64,000 nt of DNA from Anthostomella pinea (GCA_963556695.1 CAUWAG010000010.1:372001-436000); one strand, 5' to 3'. Shown: positions 46,548 to 59,046, numbered from the stretch's first letter. Notes: a model not told the origin generated them from the sequence alone. Made by a program: numbers and translations.

Positions 46548-47681
46548 ATGGGGGGCTTCGGGGACTTCACAGACATCTGCCACACGGCACCGTTGCCGCT
46601 ATGTCCCTCTGTCGGTCCCATCACATCGATATCCAGCGGCGTCGGTATCGAGACCGACTGCTTCGCCCGCAACATCGAGCTGGCAAACACCATCATATTC
46701 CAGGGCGCATCGAGTTTCATGCACATCATCGCGCTAGTCATGACTGTCGTTATGATTCTACACATCCGGGGGAAGTTCACTGCCGTCGGTATGTTTCTGC
46801 CAGCCATAGACCGTTACTTGCAGGGGCGGAATATCGAGGCTAACACGAGTTGCATTCAACAGGGCGAAAGGAGATTCTCGCCTTCTTCTACTTCTACATG
46901 CTCCTGACATTCTTCTCCCTCATCGTCGACGCCGGTGTCGTCCCTCCAGGGTCTGATCCGTACCCCTACTTCGTCGCGGTACAGTCTGGCTTTACATCAG
47001 CCCTCGTTACCTGCTTGCTTATCAATGGGTTCGTCGGTTTCCAACTCTACGAAGATGGCACGCCGCTGTCGGTATGGATGCTGCGGCTGTGCTCGTTCGT
47101 CGCCTTCGTCATCGCGTTCCTCGTCTCGCTGGGCACCTTCAAGTCCTGGGCTGGAATGGGGCCGACCAACACTGTGGGGCTGTTTGCTGTGCTTTACCTC
47201 CTGAATGGTGTGCAACTTGTGATATACATCGCATTGCAGGTCCTGCTGGTAGTGCGGACACTCGAAGATCGGTGGCCATTGGGGGACATAGCGTTTGGCG
47301 TCTTCTTCTTCGTCGTGGGTCAAGTCATTCTGTACGCACTGAGTGGTACAATTTGCAACAAGACCAGCCACTACATTGATGGCCTGTTCTTTGCCACTAT
47401 ATGCAACTTGCTTGCCGTCATGATGGTTTACAAGGTACCTTCTATCCGCTCAATCAACCCCTGCTGGGACACTTCTGACACTTCGACTCTAGTACTGGGA
47501 TTCCATTACGAAAGAGGACCTCGAATTCTCGGTCGGCACGCGGATGAACAACTGGGAAGTCAAGGAGCTTCTACCCGAGGACGAGCGACGCGCCAGTGTC
47601 TATGCCGATGATTCCTATGGGAACTCCGCCTCATACGACCAATCTTACTCTGCAGGGCACCGTATGTCGTCCCGCTACTAG
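46548..47681 (+). CDS. chs7: Chitin synthase export chaperone
   Basis: Exons 46548-46788, 46863-47434 and 47493-47681 give 333 residues. The N-terminus [18 protein letters not shown] is the hallmark of the Chs7 family, and about seven hydrophobic helices follow (for example [20 protein letters not shown] and [20 protein letters not shown]). The C-terminus is cytoplasmic ([12 protein letters not shown]...). In yeast Chs7 is an ER membrane protein needed for exit of chitin synthase III (Chs3) from the ER. The length fits the family and no lesion is visible. It is one of the most reliable gene calls in this window. Confidence 0.95.
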
Positions 47682-48522
47682 ATGTCCGGCGTCAGCCGCT
47701 CCCGAGACTTGGAAGCCGGAGATCGTATGCATGCAGGTATTAGGGGGTTGGGAGCATTGGCAAGGCGTTATAGGGTCGAGCGGCCAAGGGATCTTGAATT
47801 GGGGTAGAGAATCATTCGAATATCAGCCTATTGGCAGCAACAGGGACAGCCTTGAATGCTAGTCGCTTGATTTGGGGTTTACACTAGTATCTTTAGCTAC
47901 CCAGCGTTTTTGATGGTTACAGAGACGTATTAGTCGTGTATATAGTCTAATATATCATGTTCGTCATGAGACTCGGCGAGCATGTGGTGTCTTAGTACGC
48001 CCAACTGGAGCTGACGATCACACCTTTGCCCTGATTGTATGCTCATGGTGTCCATCGCCACAGTGTAAGCGGATACATAGCGACCATGCCGCACGAATCC
48101 TTTGCCAGTTATGAGCCGGCCCAGGCTACCTGTACTCCCGGAAGAGCTTGGCTGTTCAACCGTCCGAGCAGGGTCGAAGCAGCCACCATGGTGCTCGCAG
48201 GTACAGGAGGCTTTGGCGCCAGATCCGGCAACGTAGGCCGTTCCAAATTGCTCTGCTGCACCCACAACTACTATTCCAGGTCGAAATGTAGTGAGCCGGT
48301 TCTCGACGCTGGACGAGCGCTTTCCTTGCGAGCTGGAGCTGCTCAGTCTCGTTGATATTGAGTGGCAAGGCAATACGTCGGTGCGTCACACGCCTTCGCC
48401 TCCAACCTGCCTTCAGCAAGCTTCCGAAGAGGGTGACTACGGCATTGATGGGCCATGTCACTTCGACGGTGGCCTCGTAGCGACTTTACCAAGGACATAT
48501 TGAGTCCATGCGTTCAGTCGGC
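47682..48522. other. Convergent 3' intergenic region
   Basis: Frames up to about 147 codons occur here on both strands (48373-47930 minus, 48035-48355 plus), but neither resembles a protein. No repeat was seen. Confidence 0.35.
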
Positions 48523-49200
48523 TCAATCGGCATCGTCGTCGCCGAAGCTTAGCTTGATCTTCTTGGCCTTCTTCTTAGCCGGCGCCGTCTTCGTCGCCTT
48601 GGTTCCGTTGCCATTGCCGTTGCCATTGCCGTTGCCATTGCCATTGCCAGCTGGGGTAGTCTTCGCATCAAATGTCGTCTTCTTGCCCTTGCTGTTGTCG
48701 CCCTTGACATTGAGCAGGCGCCGCGCATCCGCTGTTGCCTTCTCAATGCGCCGGGTATCGTCGTCGTCATCGTCGCCGTCTCCGTCACCGCCGATGACCT
48801 TGCCGACTTTGCGCTTGCGGTTCGCGCCTATGGCTGCTACCTTTTCTTTCTCTTTCTCCTGCTTCGTCTCCGCATCCGCACCACCTTCTCCCTCTCCCTC
48901 TTTCCCACCACCACCACCTCCTACCCTCCCTCCCTCTTCATTGCCGTCCTCGTTATCGTCCTCAAACCCCTTCAAACCCCCCACAACAACATTCCCCGCC
49001 TCATCAACGACCACCGGCCCGTCCTCGGCCTCCTCGCTGGCGCTGCGCACGTGGCGACCCGTCGGTCGGCGGCGCGCTACTAGGATCGGGTCCGGGCCGC
49101 CGTCGGAGGAGGAGGCGCGGTGCCCGTGCAGGCGCGCGAGGAAGGGCGGGAGCTCGGTGTTGTAGGAGAGGTTTTTGGGGGTGATTTTGGGGTTGGACAT
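48523..49200 (-). CDS. DUF4604 domain protein
   Basis: A single-exon gene of 225 residues on the minus strand. The N-terminus (KNLSYNTELPPFLARLHGH) and the final lysine-rich part match the DUF4604 family (PF15377), which includes human KIAA1143. The middle is low complexity: Glu/Gly-rich, then six Asp, then a Gly-Asn repeat encoded by a tandem GGCAAT/GGCAAC-type hexamer near 48600-48655. The tail KKKAKKIKLSFGDDDAD is basic then acidic and suggests a nuclear protein. Function is unknown. Confidence 0.88.
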   Translation of the reverse strand: MSNPKITPKNLSYNTELPPFLARLHGHRASSSDGGPDPILVARRRPTGRHVRSASEEAEDGPVVVDEAGNVVVGGLKGFEDDNEDGNEEGGRVGGGGGGKEGEGEGGADAETKQEKEKEKVAAIGANRKRKVGKVIGGDGDGDDDDDDTRRIEKATADARRLLNVKGDNSKGKKTTFDAKTTPAGNGNGNGNGNGNGNGTKATKTAPAKKKAKKIKLSFGDDDAD

Positions 49201-50351
49201 TTTTCTTCACGGGGCGGGGCGGGGAGACGGTCGGTTGGGTGGTTGGTTGGTTGGTTGGTGGTTTGTTGAGCTTGTGTCGTGCTTGCTCGTGGTTTAGCCC
49301 GGGGTTGACACACGCGCCGAAGTGGTGGACGTGAGAGTTGTGGTCGCGCTGCGTGGTGTGGCGTGGTTTGGTTTGCGCAGGTGTTGCGATTCGCAGTGGG
49401 ACGAAGCTCGAGCTGGAGCTTGTCTGTGGAGGTGGAGCCGAGCTTGCGGCTTGCGGATCCCTGCGATGCGGCTCAAATATTAAATTGATGTCAGCTCCCC
49501 CCTTTCAATTCTCGTCACTCGTGATACAATCAGGACTTTCCTTTCCGAAGACAAACATTGAAGGGCCAGCCGGCAGCTATGGTTCTCGAGCGGTCTGTAT
49601 GACACACGAATGCTTTGCCCCGGCTCGTGGAATTTGCAAGAGGGCCTGGAGAGGTACTGTACGTACTGTCTGGTACTCGATGCATGGTTCCCCCTTATCC
49701 TTTCAGTAGTCACATACTCTTGCTTCGATGTCTTGTTGCATGGCTGCCTACCTGACTAGGTGTTCGCGAGGTGTATTTCCCAAGCAAGCATCTCCATCGG
49801 TCGACTCCTGTTCATCATGCTCGACATGCCGGGGACGACAATGAGCAGCCTGATAGCGATGCTTGAACTCTGCAGCACACGTGCAGTTGTGGGATAACAA
49901 GGACCAAATCCTACCTCACTAGATCAAACCCGAGCTTGTTGTCACCGGGTTGAAGGGGGAGGCTGACCCCTGGATGGTCACACTATACTGTAACACAGGC
50001 GGTCTTGGACGAATTGGCGACATTAGGCCGAAAAGAGGGGTTTACGGTATCATTGAGGGCACATATAGGGTCTACGGAATGCCCACATCAAAGGGAGGTC
50101 AGATTTCAACTGTATTCTACTCTATCCCGTACTGTACGATACCTAATTGACTGCTTCTCTCACTCTGTGGCCCAAGCCTTGACACCACCTGCGGAAGCGT
50201 GTCCACCTCTCCATCAAGGCATCATGTGCACATATCAATTCACTTGCCGCACTGCTGTCACAGACACCTTTCTTGCCACTACGACGACTCAAGACCTGCT
50301 GTCGACCAGCCCAGACAAGCATCCGGCCTCGACGAGAGAGCGAAGCGCGTC
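49201..50351. other. Promoter and intergenic region
   Basis: A run of GGTT repeats lies near 49230-49260 in the leader of the DUF4604 gene. Beyond it no gene or repeat was recognised. Confidence 0.4.
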
Positions 50352-51113
50352 ATGGAGCAAAAGCCGCCTACGCAATTTGTCGACACGTCTGAGACCGTGA
50401 GGGCTCTAATAGATGTTTTGTCCACCGTTGAAGCAGAGTCTGGGTGTATTCACCTGGACTTGGAAGGGGTGGCTCTGTCTCCCCATGGGTCGATATCCAT
50501 CATACAAGCCTGGATCCCCACGCTCGAGCAGGCTTTCATTGTCGATGTTCACACCCTGGGCGCGCAAGTGTTCGCCATCGCCAGATAGCGAAGGGAAGGC
50601 CTTACAAATTCTCTTCGAATCAGACAGACTCACAAAGTACTTATTTTCGACGTTCGGAACGACGCCGATGCGCTCTTCAAGGCCGGACTGGCAGGTATCA
50701 TGGACATACAGCTCCTGGAACTGGCTTCTAGGAAGGGCTCGAGGGACCAGATATGCGGACTAGCCGCGTGTCTGAAGCAGGAGAAGGTGCTGCCAAGACT
50801 CGACCAAGACGAGTGGCAGAGCAGAAAGACGAAAGTCACGCAGATGTTCGATCCCAGGCTTGGCGGCTCGTACGCAGTGTGGAATGTTCGTCCCCTGCCG
50901 CAGATTCTCACCGGCTATGGTGTTGCAGATGTACAATTGCTACCCGCCCTCCCGGTACGTACGAAAAGCGCCCCGACGATGAGTGGCTGGAAATGGTTCG
51001 CGCGGAATTCGAAAAGAGATCGGTAGAGTCGAGGAATCTGGCCTACAGACCACAGGGTATGCACAAGGCATCTGGTCCGAGCAGCTGGAGACCGTTGCCC
51101 ATGAAATGGTGAC
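50352..51113 (+). pseudogene. Decayed 3'-5' exonuclease-like (EXD family) gene
   Basis: Blocks in successive frames match a DEDD-type 3'-5' exonuclease domain. MEQKPPTQFVDT with HLDLEG (first Asp/Glu pair) is followed by a stop at 50586. SEGKALQILFESDRLTK and then FDVRNDADALFKAGLAGIMD (second Asp) lie in two other frames. QLLELASRKGSRDQICGL continues, and RSVESRNLAYRPQGMHKA ends at 51113. At least three frameshifts are needed. Intact relatives in fungi are small proteins with a lone RNase H-like exonuclease fold. Confidence 0.75.
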
Positions 51114-51621
51114 TGTCCCATTCACATGCGAGCTAAGCTCCAAGGGGAGGTTTAAGGCTCTGGCTCGAGAGTCGAGCCACCGGACAGGGCTTCTGCATGT
51201 ACTCTTTTCGTGGGTTCGTCGTGGCGGACTTGGAAGACCGGAGGAGAGAGAAGAGAGAAGAGCGGAAAGGAGATGGAAAACATTTGGCGACCAAGGTAAT
51301 GAAAACTTTGGGGCATTGTGCGCCTGTGGATAAGCGCTTCAGAATAAGCAGTAATAACGGCTTAATAGGTAATAGCTGCTCATAGGAGAGGAATTCATCA
51401 ACGTGCGTAGGTGTAAGGGGTGATTGTAACCCCTATACTATCCACCGTTTACCTATCGACTATAAATTCTATGGATTTGGTTCTGGTTTTAATTCCATGC
51501 AGTACATACCTACATAACCAACCCCCCTCAGCGGCCTGGAAACACATGAAAGCATGGTAAAGAGGATTTTTAGCAAATAGAACACAGCGCTGCCAGGACA
51601 TTCTTTCACGTCAATTCAGGG
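51114..51621. other. Intergenic, no gene recognised
   Basis: A purine-rich patch near 51235-51285 (repeated GAGAGAAGA) is the only feature seen. Confidence 0.35.
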
Positions 51622-52020
51622 TCAGGATCGCTTCACCATCACGATGATCTCATACTGGGCCGCGTTATCACAGCTCACAAACAGCCTCTATCCTGCACCA
51701 TGCCAGCCTAGGCCCGCCAAGCTCCAATCGTCGTCAGCGAAGATGAGTTACAATACCCTAGGGGACTTACGCTGACATGATGGTCTTGTAGCCCGTCTGA
51801 GAATCGGCCGCGGCAACGTAGTCGAACGTGCCGTCCGCATCTGCGTGCACGGCACCTCGGCCACGAAGTAGCCCGCCACCGGCTGGCGGTCCCAGCTGCC
51901 GTGGAAGGTGATGCAGAGGTTCTTACCCACTGGGTCGAACTGGGGTATGACAAGACCACGAGGGAATGGAGCCAACGGGATGCCGAAGATAGAATCCCAG
52001 GCGCGGTCCCCTCAGTCACA
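51622..52020 (-). pseudogene. 3' fragment of a glucose/sorbosone dehydrogenase-like gene
   Basis: Minus-strand peptides match the C-terminal end of PQQ-type soluble glucose/L-sorbosone dehydrogenase-like proteins. They read GDRAWDSIFGIPLAPFPRG and VGKNLCITFHGSWDRQPVAG, then after a frameshift DGTFDYVAAADSQTGYKTIM. A possible intron follows, then GLGWHGAG, an in-frame stop, and RLFVSCDNAAQYEIIVMV to the final stop at 51622. The 5' two-thirds of the gene is not found upstream of 52020, so this is a truncated remnant. Confidence 0.7.
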
Positions 52021-53653
52021 CCAATAAACTATATTCGACGGACTTCGCTTAATACGTCTGAGACCAGGCCCGGTTACGTGAATGCGTTGGACCGACCTCC
52101 AAGCATCGACGGCGGTGTTGTTATGGCTTCTCCTGCGGGTGGCAAACCTGTAAGTTCGAGCAGGCGGTTATTCCCAATCCATTTACAAGTTTTTTTTCAT
52201 TCCTAGCATTCGCACCTAGACGAAATTCCTAGTTGTAAGAAAGGATATGGGGTACTAGCTGGTGCCGTCAGCTGGCAGATCTGGCGCTGAGAGGTCCATA
52301 CAGAACCTCGTACGAATTTGCGACTGCTTTGTGATGAAATAGACCTCAGCGATCACCTGGTGAGACATGTGAAGTAGACATCGTTCAGGTTGTCCCGTCG
52401 CTTTTATAGAAACACGTTCCTGGTCTCTCAGCTCGTACAGAACAAGGGAAAGAAAGCCTCATGGGATCTATTCTTGGCGGTCGCGTCTAGCACGTCTCGA
52501 TTCAATTGAGTTTCCGGCTCATTGTGCACTACGAGGTGCACGGGCCAACATCCGGTTACGAGGATTGAGTGGGCTCGAGTCAGCTCCACTTCTCAAGCCC
52601 CTTTTGGGGTTGATCCCCTGTCCCCCTTTTCTCGCACAGCTGGTGTTTACAGGGGTTGTGTGGCTTGTCTAGTGGCTACAGCGATCGTAAAAGTGGAGAA
52701 CAGCGAGCCACAGGCAGTTCCAGGCTTCCAGCCCCTGAAACGTCTGAACTTTGATGTTGCATGTACTCTGCAGCCACAATCCGGCTGTGAGGTACATGAT
52801 GTGGCCGGTGCAGTTAATGCTCCCGTCCCGTCTTATCGCCTCAATGTCAAAAATCTTGTTGGCTCAAGCTTACTGCAGCACACCATCCATTTTCCTCCAG
52901 CTCAGCCCGCCATCTCATCAAATCCTCCAGGGGCCTTCCATCCTGCCATCCCATCCCTCCTCTCCATCCAAACCTCTGAACCTTACGACGCGCACGAGAA
53001 TCACAGGCATTGTGGACATTCGCCTACGACGCCTTCACAGTCCCCGATGCAGCTGTTCGCGATCTAGCAGATCGTCACACTTCGGGACTTTGCTGGAGGC
53101 TGATACAGGCTGCCGAGACGCACTGACGTGTACCGGAACGCACACCGTCGCCTCCTTTTCCGACGCCTAGCTCCCTGATCCATCCATCACCACTTCAACA
53201 CCCGAGGCCGCTTCGACCCCCAAGGGACTTGATTCCCCTTGTCGCTCGTTAGTCCTCTCCTGTGGCTGCGCTACATCGACCCGACCGCAGGTCCGCCCAA
53301 GGAAGAAATTCACAGTCAGGCAAGAGGGAAACGGAGTCGTTTGTCGTTACTTCCTGGTCGATTGGGACAGGAGCATCGTCTATTCTTCCTCTTCCTATTG
53401 ACTGCCCTGACTCGACGCGACCTAGGCCCTTCTAATCATCAGACTGGCTCTATTTCGCTGCCTACGTTCTATGCCTATGCGACTCGAGCATACCTTGATC
53501 GTCGCAAGAACAACAGCATCGACAGCTGAGCATCGCCTAGCAACGACCTAGATCCTCGCGCGCACACACACCTCCCAACCGAGACCGACGATCTGGCCCT
53601 ATAGCCGACTCCTACATCTCGTATTGGGGGGAAGCCCGCCCTGATTCGCCATC
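52021..53653. other. Long 5' region of the mannosyltransferase gene
   Basis: An open frame of 181 codons at 52522-53067 has no recognisable domain and no good start. The last 600 bases are CT-rich and look like a long untranslated leader. No other gene was recognised. Confidence 0.4.
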
Positions 53654-55393
53654 ATGGATCTCTTTCGGCGCGCGTATAAGCGCGTGCCATCGTCCACGGC
53701 CGTTCCTCAACTCCCAACCTCAGACGAGAAAAGAGCAGCACGGCCTAAGCGGCTGACTTCTAGCATCGACTTCTTCCGGAGACCACTGAGGTTAAGGGGC
53801 AACTCTAGCATATCTGTTCCCTTGGGCGTTGTTGTGCTCTTCCCATGTATTGTCGTCATCCTCATCCTCGTCTTGTTTGTGAAACATCCAAGCTCCCCAG
53901 GCATGATTTTGATGCCTGCCGGGGCCCCTCCAGCCATACGGTACGTACCTGGTCGACAAGATGGTCTTCTCCAATTCTAATTAACCATATTTGCGCCGAC
54001 AGGAAAATCAGCGAAGAGCATGACAAGGTCTTTGTGACTGGTTGCGAGGAAAATATAGACACCTCGCAACCCCGGGCCAACGCGGCTTTCGTCGTCCTCG
54101 CGCGGAATAAGGAACTCGAGGGTGTCATCCAGTCCGTCAAGTCTATCGAACGTCACTTCAACAGGTGGTACCATTACCCGTATGTTTTCTTGAACGACGG
54201 AGACTTCAACCAGACCTTCAAAGACGTCATTCGCAACTACACTTCAGGCCCTGTCGAGTTTGGTAGAGTTGGTCCAGAGATGTGGGGATACCCCGAGTGG
54301 ATCGACCCCAAGATCGCGAAGGAGGGTATCGCCAAGCAGGGCGACGCCGCCGTCATGTACGGTGGACTCGAGAGTTATCATTCGATGTGCCGGTTCTACT
54401 CTGGGTAAGCAAGCAGCGCACACTTGCTGGTTGCAGTCTGCTGACGAACGGCCAGATTCTTCTACAAGCACCCCCTTCTCGCCAAATACGAATGGTACTG
54501 GCGGTTGGAGCCAGAGATCAAGTACTTCTGCGACATTACCTAGTATGTATCGCCACCTTATTGCCTCTGTCGCGATGCTAACATACCTTTAGTGACCCCT
54601 TCCTCAAGATGATTGAGCACAACAAGACCTATGGTTTCACAATCGCTGTCAAGGAACTTCGAGAAACCGTCCCTAATATCTTCCGATACGCATCTGCCTA
54701 CAAGAGAGTCAACAACATCACTTCTCAGGGTCTTTGGGAGATGTTCGTAGATCCCATCGAGAAGCCTGCGCCTGCGGAAGACACTAGCCAAAAGCCCCCA
54801 TTGCCTGAGGAAATCTTGCGCAGTGATCCTAAAAGCTTGCCCGAGATCGACCCTGATGCCATGGAAGGCGAGAGCTACAACATGTGTCATTTCTGGTCCA
54901 ACTTCGAGATTGCCAGACTTAGCTGGTTCAGAAGCAAGGAATACGAAGACTTCTTTGAGATGATGGACCGCAGTGGTGGTTTCTGGATGGAACGAGTACG
55001 TGATCTTGACCTCCGTCTACTTCGCAACATGTTTGCTAACTACTTTTCTAGTGGGGTGACGCCCCTATCCATTCCCTCGCTGCGGGTGCCCTTTTGGCTC
55101 CCCGCGATATTCACTACTTCCGTGACTTTGGGTATCGACACACCACTATCCAGCATTGTCCTGCTAATGCCCCTGTCCGTCAATCACCTCGAGAACCCTA
55201 CCTAGAGAAGACGACCCTTGATGAGAAGTTGCGAATCGAGGAAGATGAGTACTGGGAGAATTGGGATACCCCGAAAGAGAACGGCGTTGGATGCCGCTGC
55301 CGATGCGATACGGATATCGTAGATGTCGAAGGCAAGGAAGGTTCCTGCTTGGCCGAGTGGGTCGATGTCGCTGGTGGATGGGCGAGTCCGTAA
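53654..55393 (+). CDS. KRE2/MNT1-family alpha-1,2-mannosyltransferase (GT15)
   Basis: Exons 53654-53940, 54003-54404, 54456-54542, 54593-54995 and 55052-55393 give 506 residues. It is a type II membrane protein: a basic cytoplasmic N-terminus, then a membrane anchor at about 53-77 (VPLGVVVLFPCIVVILILVL). The catalytic domain carries family signatures: ANAAFVVLARNKELEGV, YHYPYVFLNDGDFNQTF, YEWYWRLEPEIKYFCDITY, SYNMCHFWSNFEIA and GDAPIHSLAAGALL. These enzymes extend O- and N-linked mannose chains in the Golgi using GDP-mannose. All splice sites fit and no lesion is visible. Confidence 0.95.
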
Positions 55394-56871
55394 TTGGGCC
55401 TCAATCTCGGGACACCAATTTTAGCAGGACCGAGGCATCATCTGCGACCGACAGCTTGCTCCTCCTGGTGCTGCTCGCGAAGCTCTTCACATCGAGACGC
55501 TTTGACCGGCCTGTGCTGCATCGAAATCGATCGCTTAGCCAGTGCTCGCATCAGATGTCGAAACCATGTACCTCGTTGATTATTTTGGACATGACGGCGC
55601 TCAATTGGGAAGAATTGTGTTTGCGGGTAGTATGTTATTCGGTCCCTCACGATAGTGCGGTATTTGTATGAGATCAGGGGTTATGACATTGGTCGCGGGG
55701 ATCGTCGGAGTATGGTCTGTTCCTATCGGTACTCTGTCTGGTAGATAGCCGGCAGCAGAGCTGAAGCATGTAGAAGAGTAAAAAGAGCCTCGGAGCCACG
55801 CCGGGCTTACACATATTTGGCTTTGATATCAATGGTACATAATTTCCACCGAGTCCTGATTCGCGATACGTTTTCGAAAGGGGTTGCGCGCTATAAAATT
55901 CATGTTAAGCTTAACTTTTCCAAGACGGTGTTTGTTGCTGTCCTTAGAGATGAAGAAGTGATGTCTCCCGGCCCTTCAACTCCAATACACGCATTGAGTC
56001 TTACACGTTGGCAATATCAGCAAACTATATATTCACTCTCTCCTGGCATGAGACCATTACACACGCACTCGCCGGATTCTCATCACATTCAGCACTCTAT
56101 CCTTCCTCCCCTCCAGCAAGCCCTCCGCATAAGTTTACCCCTTATCCACTTCTTTACCTCGCCTTCACCTCACAATCCCTATCCAGCCCATCTGAATACC
56201 AACGATACCCAGCATTCCCCCCCCCAAAACAAACTCCGCCGAACCCTAACTCCCAATGTACTCTCATAGCTAGCTCACCCTGCGCTGGATTCACGCGTGG
56301 CAGGACTAGCGGTCTCCTTTGTGCCGCGCCGTCCAGACCCTACCCGCTCTCAACGCGGCTGCTCCAAGGGTGTTATGCATGCGTTCGTCCAGGAGGGGGT
56401 GGGGGGCTTCGTCGTGCTCGGGGCGCGCGAGGCGCCGAGCTGGGTCGGCGGGCGTACAGAGTGTGGATCATCGGACTCGGTCATGGTTGTAAGCCCGCCG
56501 GGAGACGTGGAGGGGCGTTTAGGGGGCAGTGTCAGAAGGTGTAGTAGTCGATACATATAGCCGGTGGATTATATTGGGTCAGGGTTCGTGTAGGTTGCGG
56601 CAGTGAGGTCGTGGCGCTTGGTAGGGAACTTTCATGAGGTCTTTGCTTTATATAAAAAACTCGATGATGTTGTTCTTTAGATCGGGTTTTAGATTGTTGT
56701 GGTTCTAATCATCTGATGGCTTTTTTCCAGCATTTCACTACCGAAAGAGTGTTCGTTTACTCAAGGTGATCTCATTATTCATTCAACATCTACATAAATT
56801 GGACAGCCTCAATTACAAAATTCCGGGGACCCCACGATACCCAAAATCTCTCCCTGCTTCCTTGTCCTGCA
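55394..56871. other. Convergent 3' intergenic region
   Basis: About 1.5 kb between two convergent genes. Frames at 55817-56544 have no recognised domain. No repeat was found. Confidence 0.4.
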
Positions 56872-59046
56872 TTACCCAAAGATCGACGTCTTCACCGTCT
56901 GAGATGCGTAATCTCCCATCGAAACCTTGACTATGACGTCTCCAATGGAAGACAGTCCAGTCGCAGACGCTGTGTAAAGCGTGTAAGCTCCAGCGGCGCC
57001 GCTCTCGGTCAGAGTGACCGTTTTCGTGGTGACTGTGTTGGCACGCGATCCTGTTTGGGATGTGGCGACGTAGAAGGTGGCCGTCATGGTATCACTATCA
57101 GTCGCGATGTTGGATAGGGCCTAGCAAAGCAATTAGTGGTGTCAGTGGCATAACTAAAGACTGAAAGCGAGCGCGAGCTGGAGTATGGATGGATGACCTA
57201 CAGCAGCATAGAGGGTGACGGTGCCAGACCGCGTGTTCGTACTTGACTTGGCGGGCAGCACGAATATGTCGACGTTGATGGGGTAGGAGATGGCGCTGTT
57301 GATATTCAACGCGGTGGTACCCGGTGATTCGATGGTCGTGTTGAAATTATACCAGGCTGTGGTGCCGTAGAGAGATGATCCGGAACCGGCTGAGATGGAC
57401 AGCACTGTTAGCAAGGCCGAAGGACAGGGTTTGCGTGTTGGAATTAGAACTTGCCTGATCCTGTCGTCTCCACGGCGGAAGAATTCGTGCCGTTTGCGGT
57501 GTAAGTATAGCTGACGCTACTTGCTGCGGACTCCGAGGCGCCATACAAATTCTGCAGCGGAAGTTCGCCGGTCAGTAAGGACCCTCGAGAAACGAATGAT
57601 GGGTGCTCGACATACTCTGATCAAACCAGCTACAGATACAGAGCCGGAAGAGCTGATGTCCAGCCCGATATCGGTGGCCTTCCAGGGCATCGGCGTGATG
57701 GGGTCCGAGAGTACGACATCAGAAGGGACTGTGTCGATCATCTTTGCAAAAAGAGTGTTGCACTGTGTCTGGAAAGAGTCCTCTGATGCTGCGAGGCTAT
57801 TTGGACAGTCAGTTCTCGAGGGGTTCCAAGGAGCAGGTCATAGGGGAGTCTCATGTACCTTTCAATAGTCGCGTTCTGGTCAGAATTGTACAGACGGAAG
57901 TCCGACCTCTGAGTCTCGTTCGTGGTAGTGACTAATGGCCCACCCTTCTCTCCTGTTTGGTCGAGATATTCCGTGACTACTGCAGAGTCAAAGACAGCTG
58001 GTGTACTGTCGAATTCTTGGCCACCGTCGGTGCTGGACCGTGGATGTCAGTATAATAGGTCTCGCCGTCTGTGGCATCGAACAACTTACTTGTCGGTGGT
58101 AACGTAGCTCTCGTCAACTGCGGTCTGTGAGTAACGCTTGCCAGATTGCTAACGGAGCCTATGGTCCTCACCGATGTCAGGGAAGTTCGTGTAGTGGGTT
58201 CGGCCAAGGGAATGACCACATGCCGTCAACGCGATTGCCTCGCTCTGGTCAAAGCCCGCCGCAGCGAATGATGAGAGAGTAGTGTCGATGTCCTGTCCTC
58301 AGTCAGTACAACAGGCTGTCGGTCAGATTTCATAAGGTCTTACAGTGCCAGGCTCCGGAACGCCTGACGGACCGGCAGCACTAGCATCGACTCTCCCCGT
58401 CCGGAGCGGGATGTCGGTGGTGGTTCCGCCACACGTGGCGACTGATGCAACCACGCCCTGGTTCATGGTTAACGTGACCTTAACCATACTGGTTTGCCGA
58501 AGATCTTAGCTTACCAACGCCAGCATATCAGCCATACTGACGTATGCGGAAACGTCCTATCAGTCTAAAGTTAACTCCCGTCCCATAGCCGTGTCCGTCA
58601 GCATCAAGTAATCTTACTGGATTGAACTACAATAGCGATTAGTATCCGTATGCATAGAACTAGGCGGATATGTGACTTACAAACCCAATAGTCTGGTTGA
58701 TGAAGAGACCGGGATTTTCAGGACGATTAGACTCGAATCCAACCGAAGCATCGAGACCCCCGGTTCCAGCGGCGACATCTGCGGTAGCAATGTCGTGGAA
58801 AGCAATCCGCACCCACTGCGCCGAGCTCTGCTCCCCATCGGTGTCATCCCCGTTGATGTAGTTGCTGCAGGGCGTGATGGCGTTGACAAGGCCGTCTGAG
58901 TTGGTGCCTTTGTTGTCTACCAAGATGTGTTCCATCTCCTCGTAGATGTCTCTTGCTGAGATGCCATTGCGGTCAGCCGAGGCCGTAGGCAAGACGCTCC
59001 CGAGGAGCAACTTCAGCAGAAGCGTAGCAGCGATTGAGGAGTCCAT
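56872..59046 (-). CDS. Secreted haem peroxidase (class II-like)
   Basis: Eleven minus-strand exons keep one frame for 527 residues: 59046-58681, 58626-58618, 58556-58515, 58457-58344, 58292-58172, 58117-58090, 58032-57859, 57796-57616, 57551-57455, 57404-57202 and 57120-56872. Exon 2 is 9 nt (Phe-Asn-Pro), and the intron after 57455 starts GC (ATCAG|GCAAGT). Residues 1-24 form a signal peptide. The distal Arg and His are in WVRIAFHDIAT and the proximal His in LTACGHSLGRTHY. VVASVATCGG and GRVDASAAGPSGVPEP match fungal secreted peroxidases. The last 200 residues are Ser/Thr-rich and beta-like and are not part of the peroxidase domain. It should oxidise substrates with H2O2 outside the cell. 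Confidence 0.9.

Noticed and set aside
47930..48373. 147-codon minus-strand frame between chs7 and the DUF4604 gene
   Set aside because: No family resemblance, and overlapping frames on the other strand are equally long; probably 3' untranslated or intergenic DNA.
48455..49165. 236-codon frame rich in Ser, Pro and Leu
   Set aside because: It is the complement of the DUF4604 gene; the composition mirrors its Gly/Asn/Glu repeats.
52522..53067. 181-codon frame upstream of the mannosyltransferase
   Set aside because: It has no recognised domain and lies in what looks like a long leader region.
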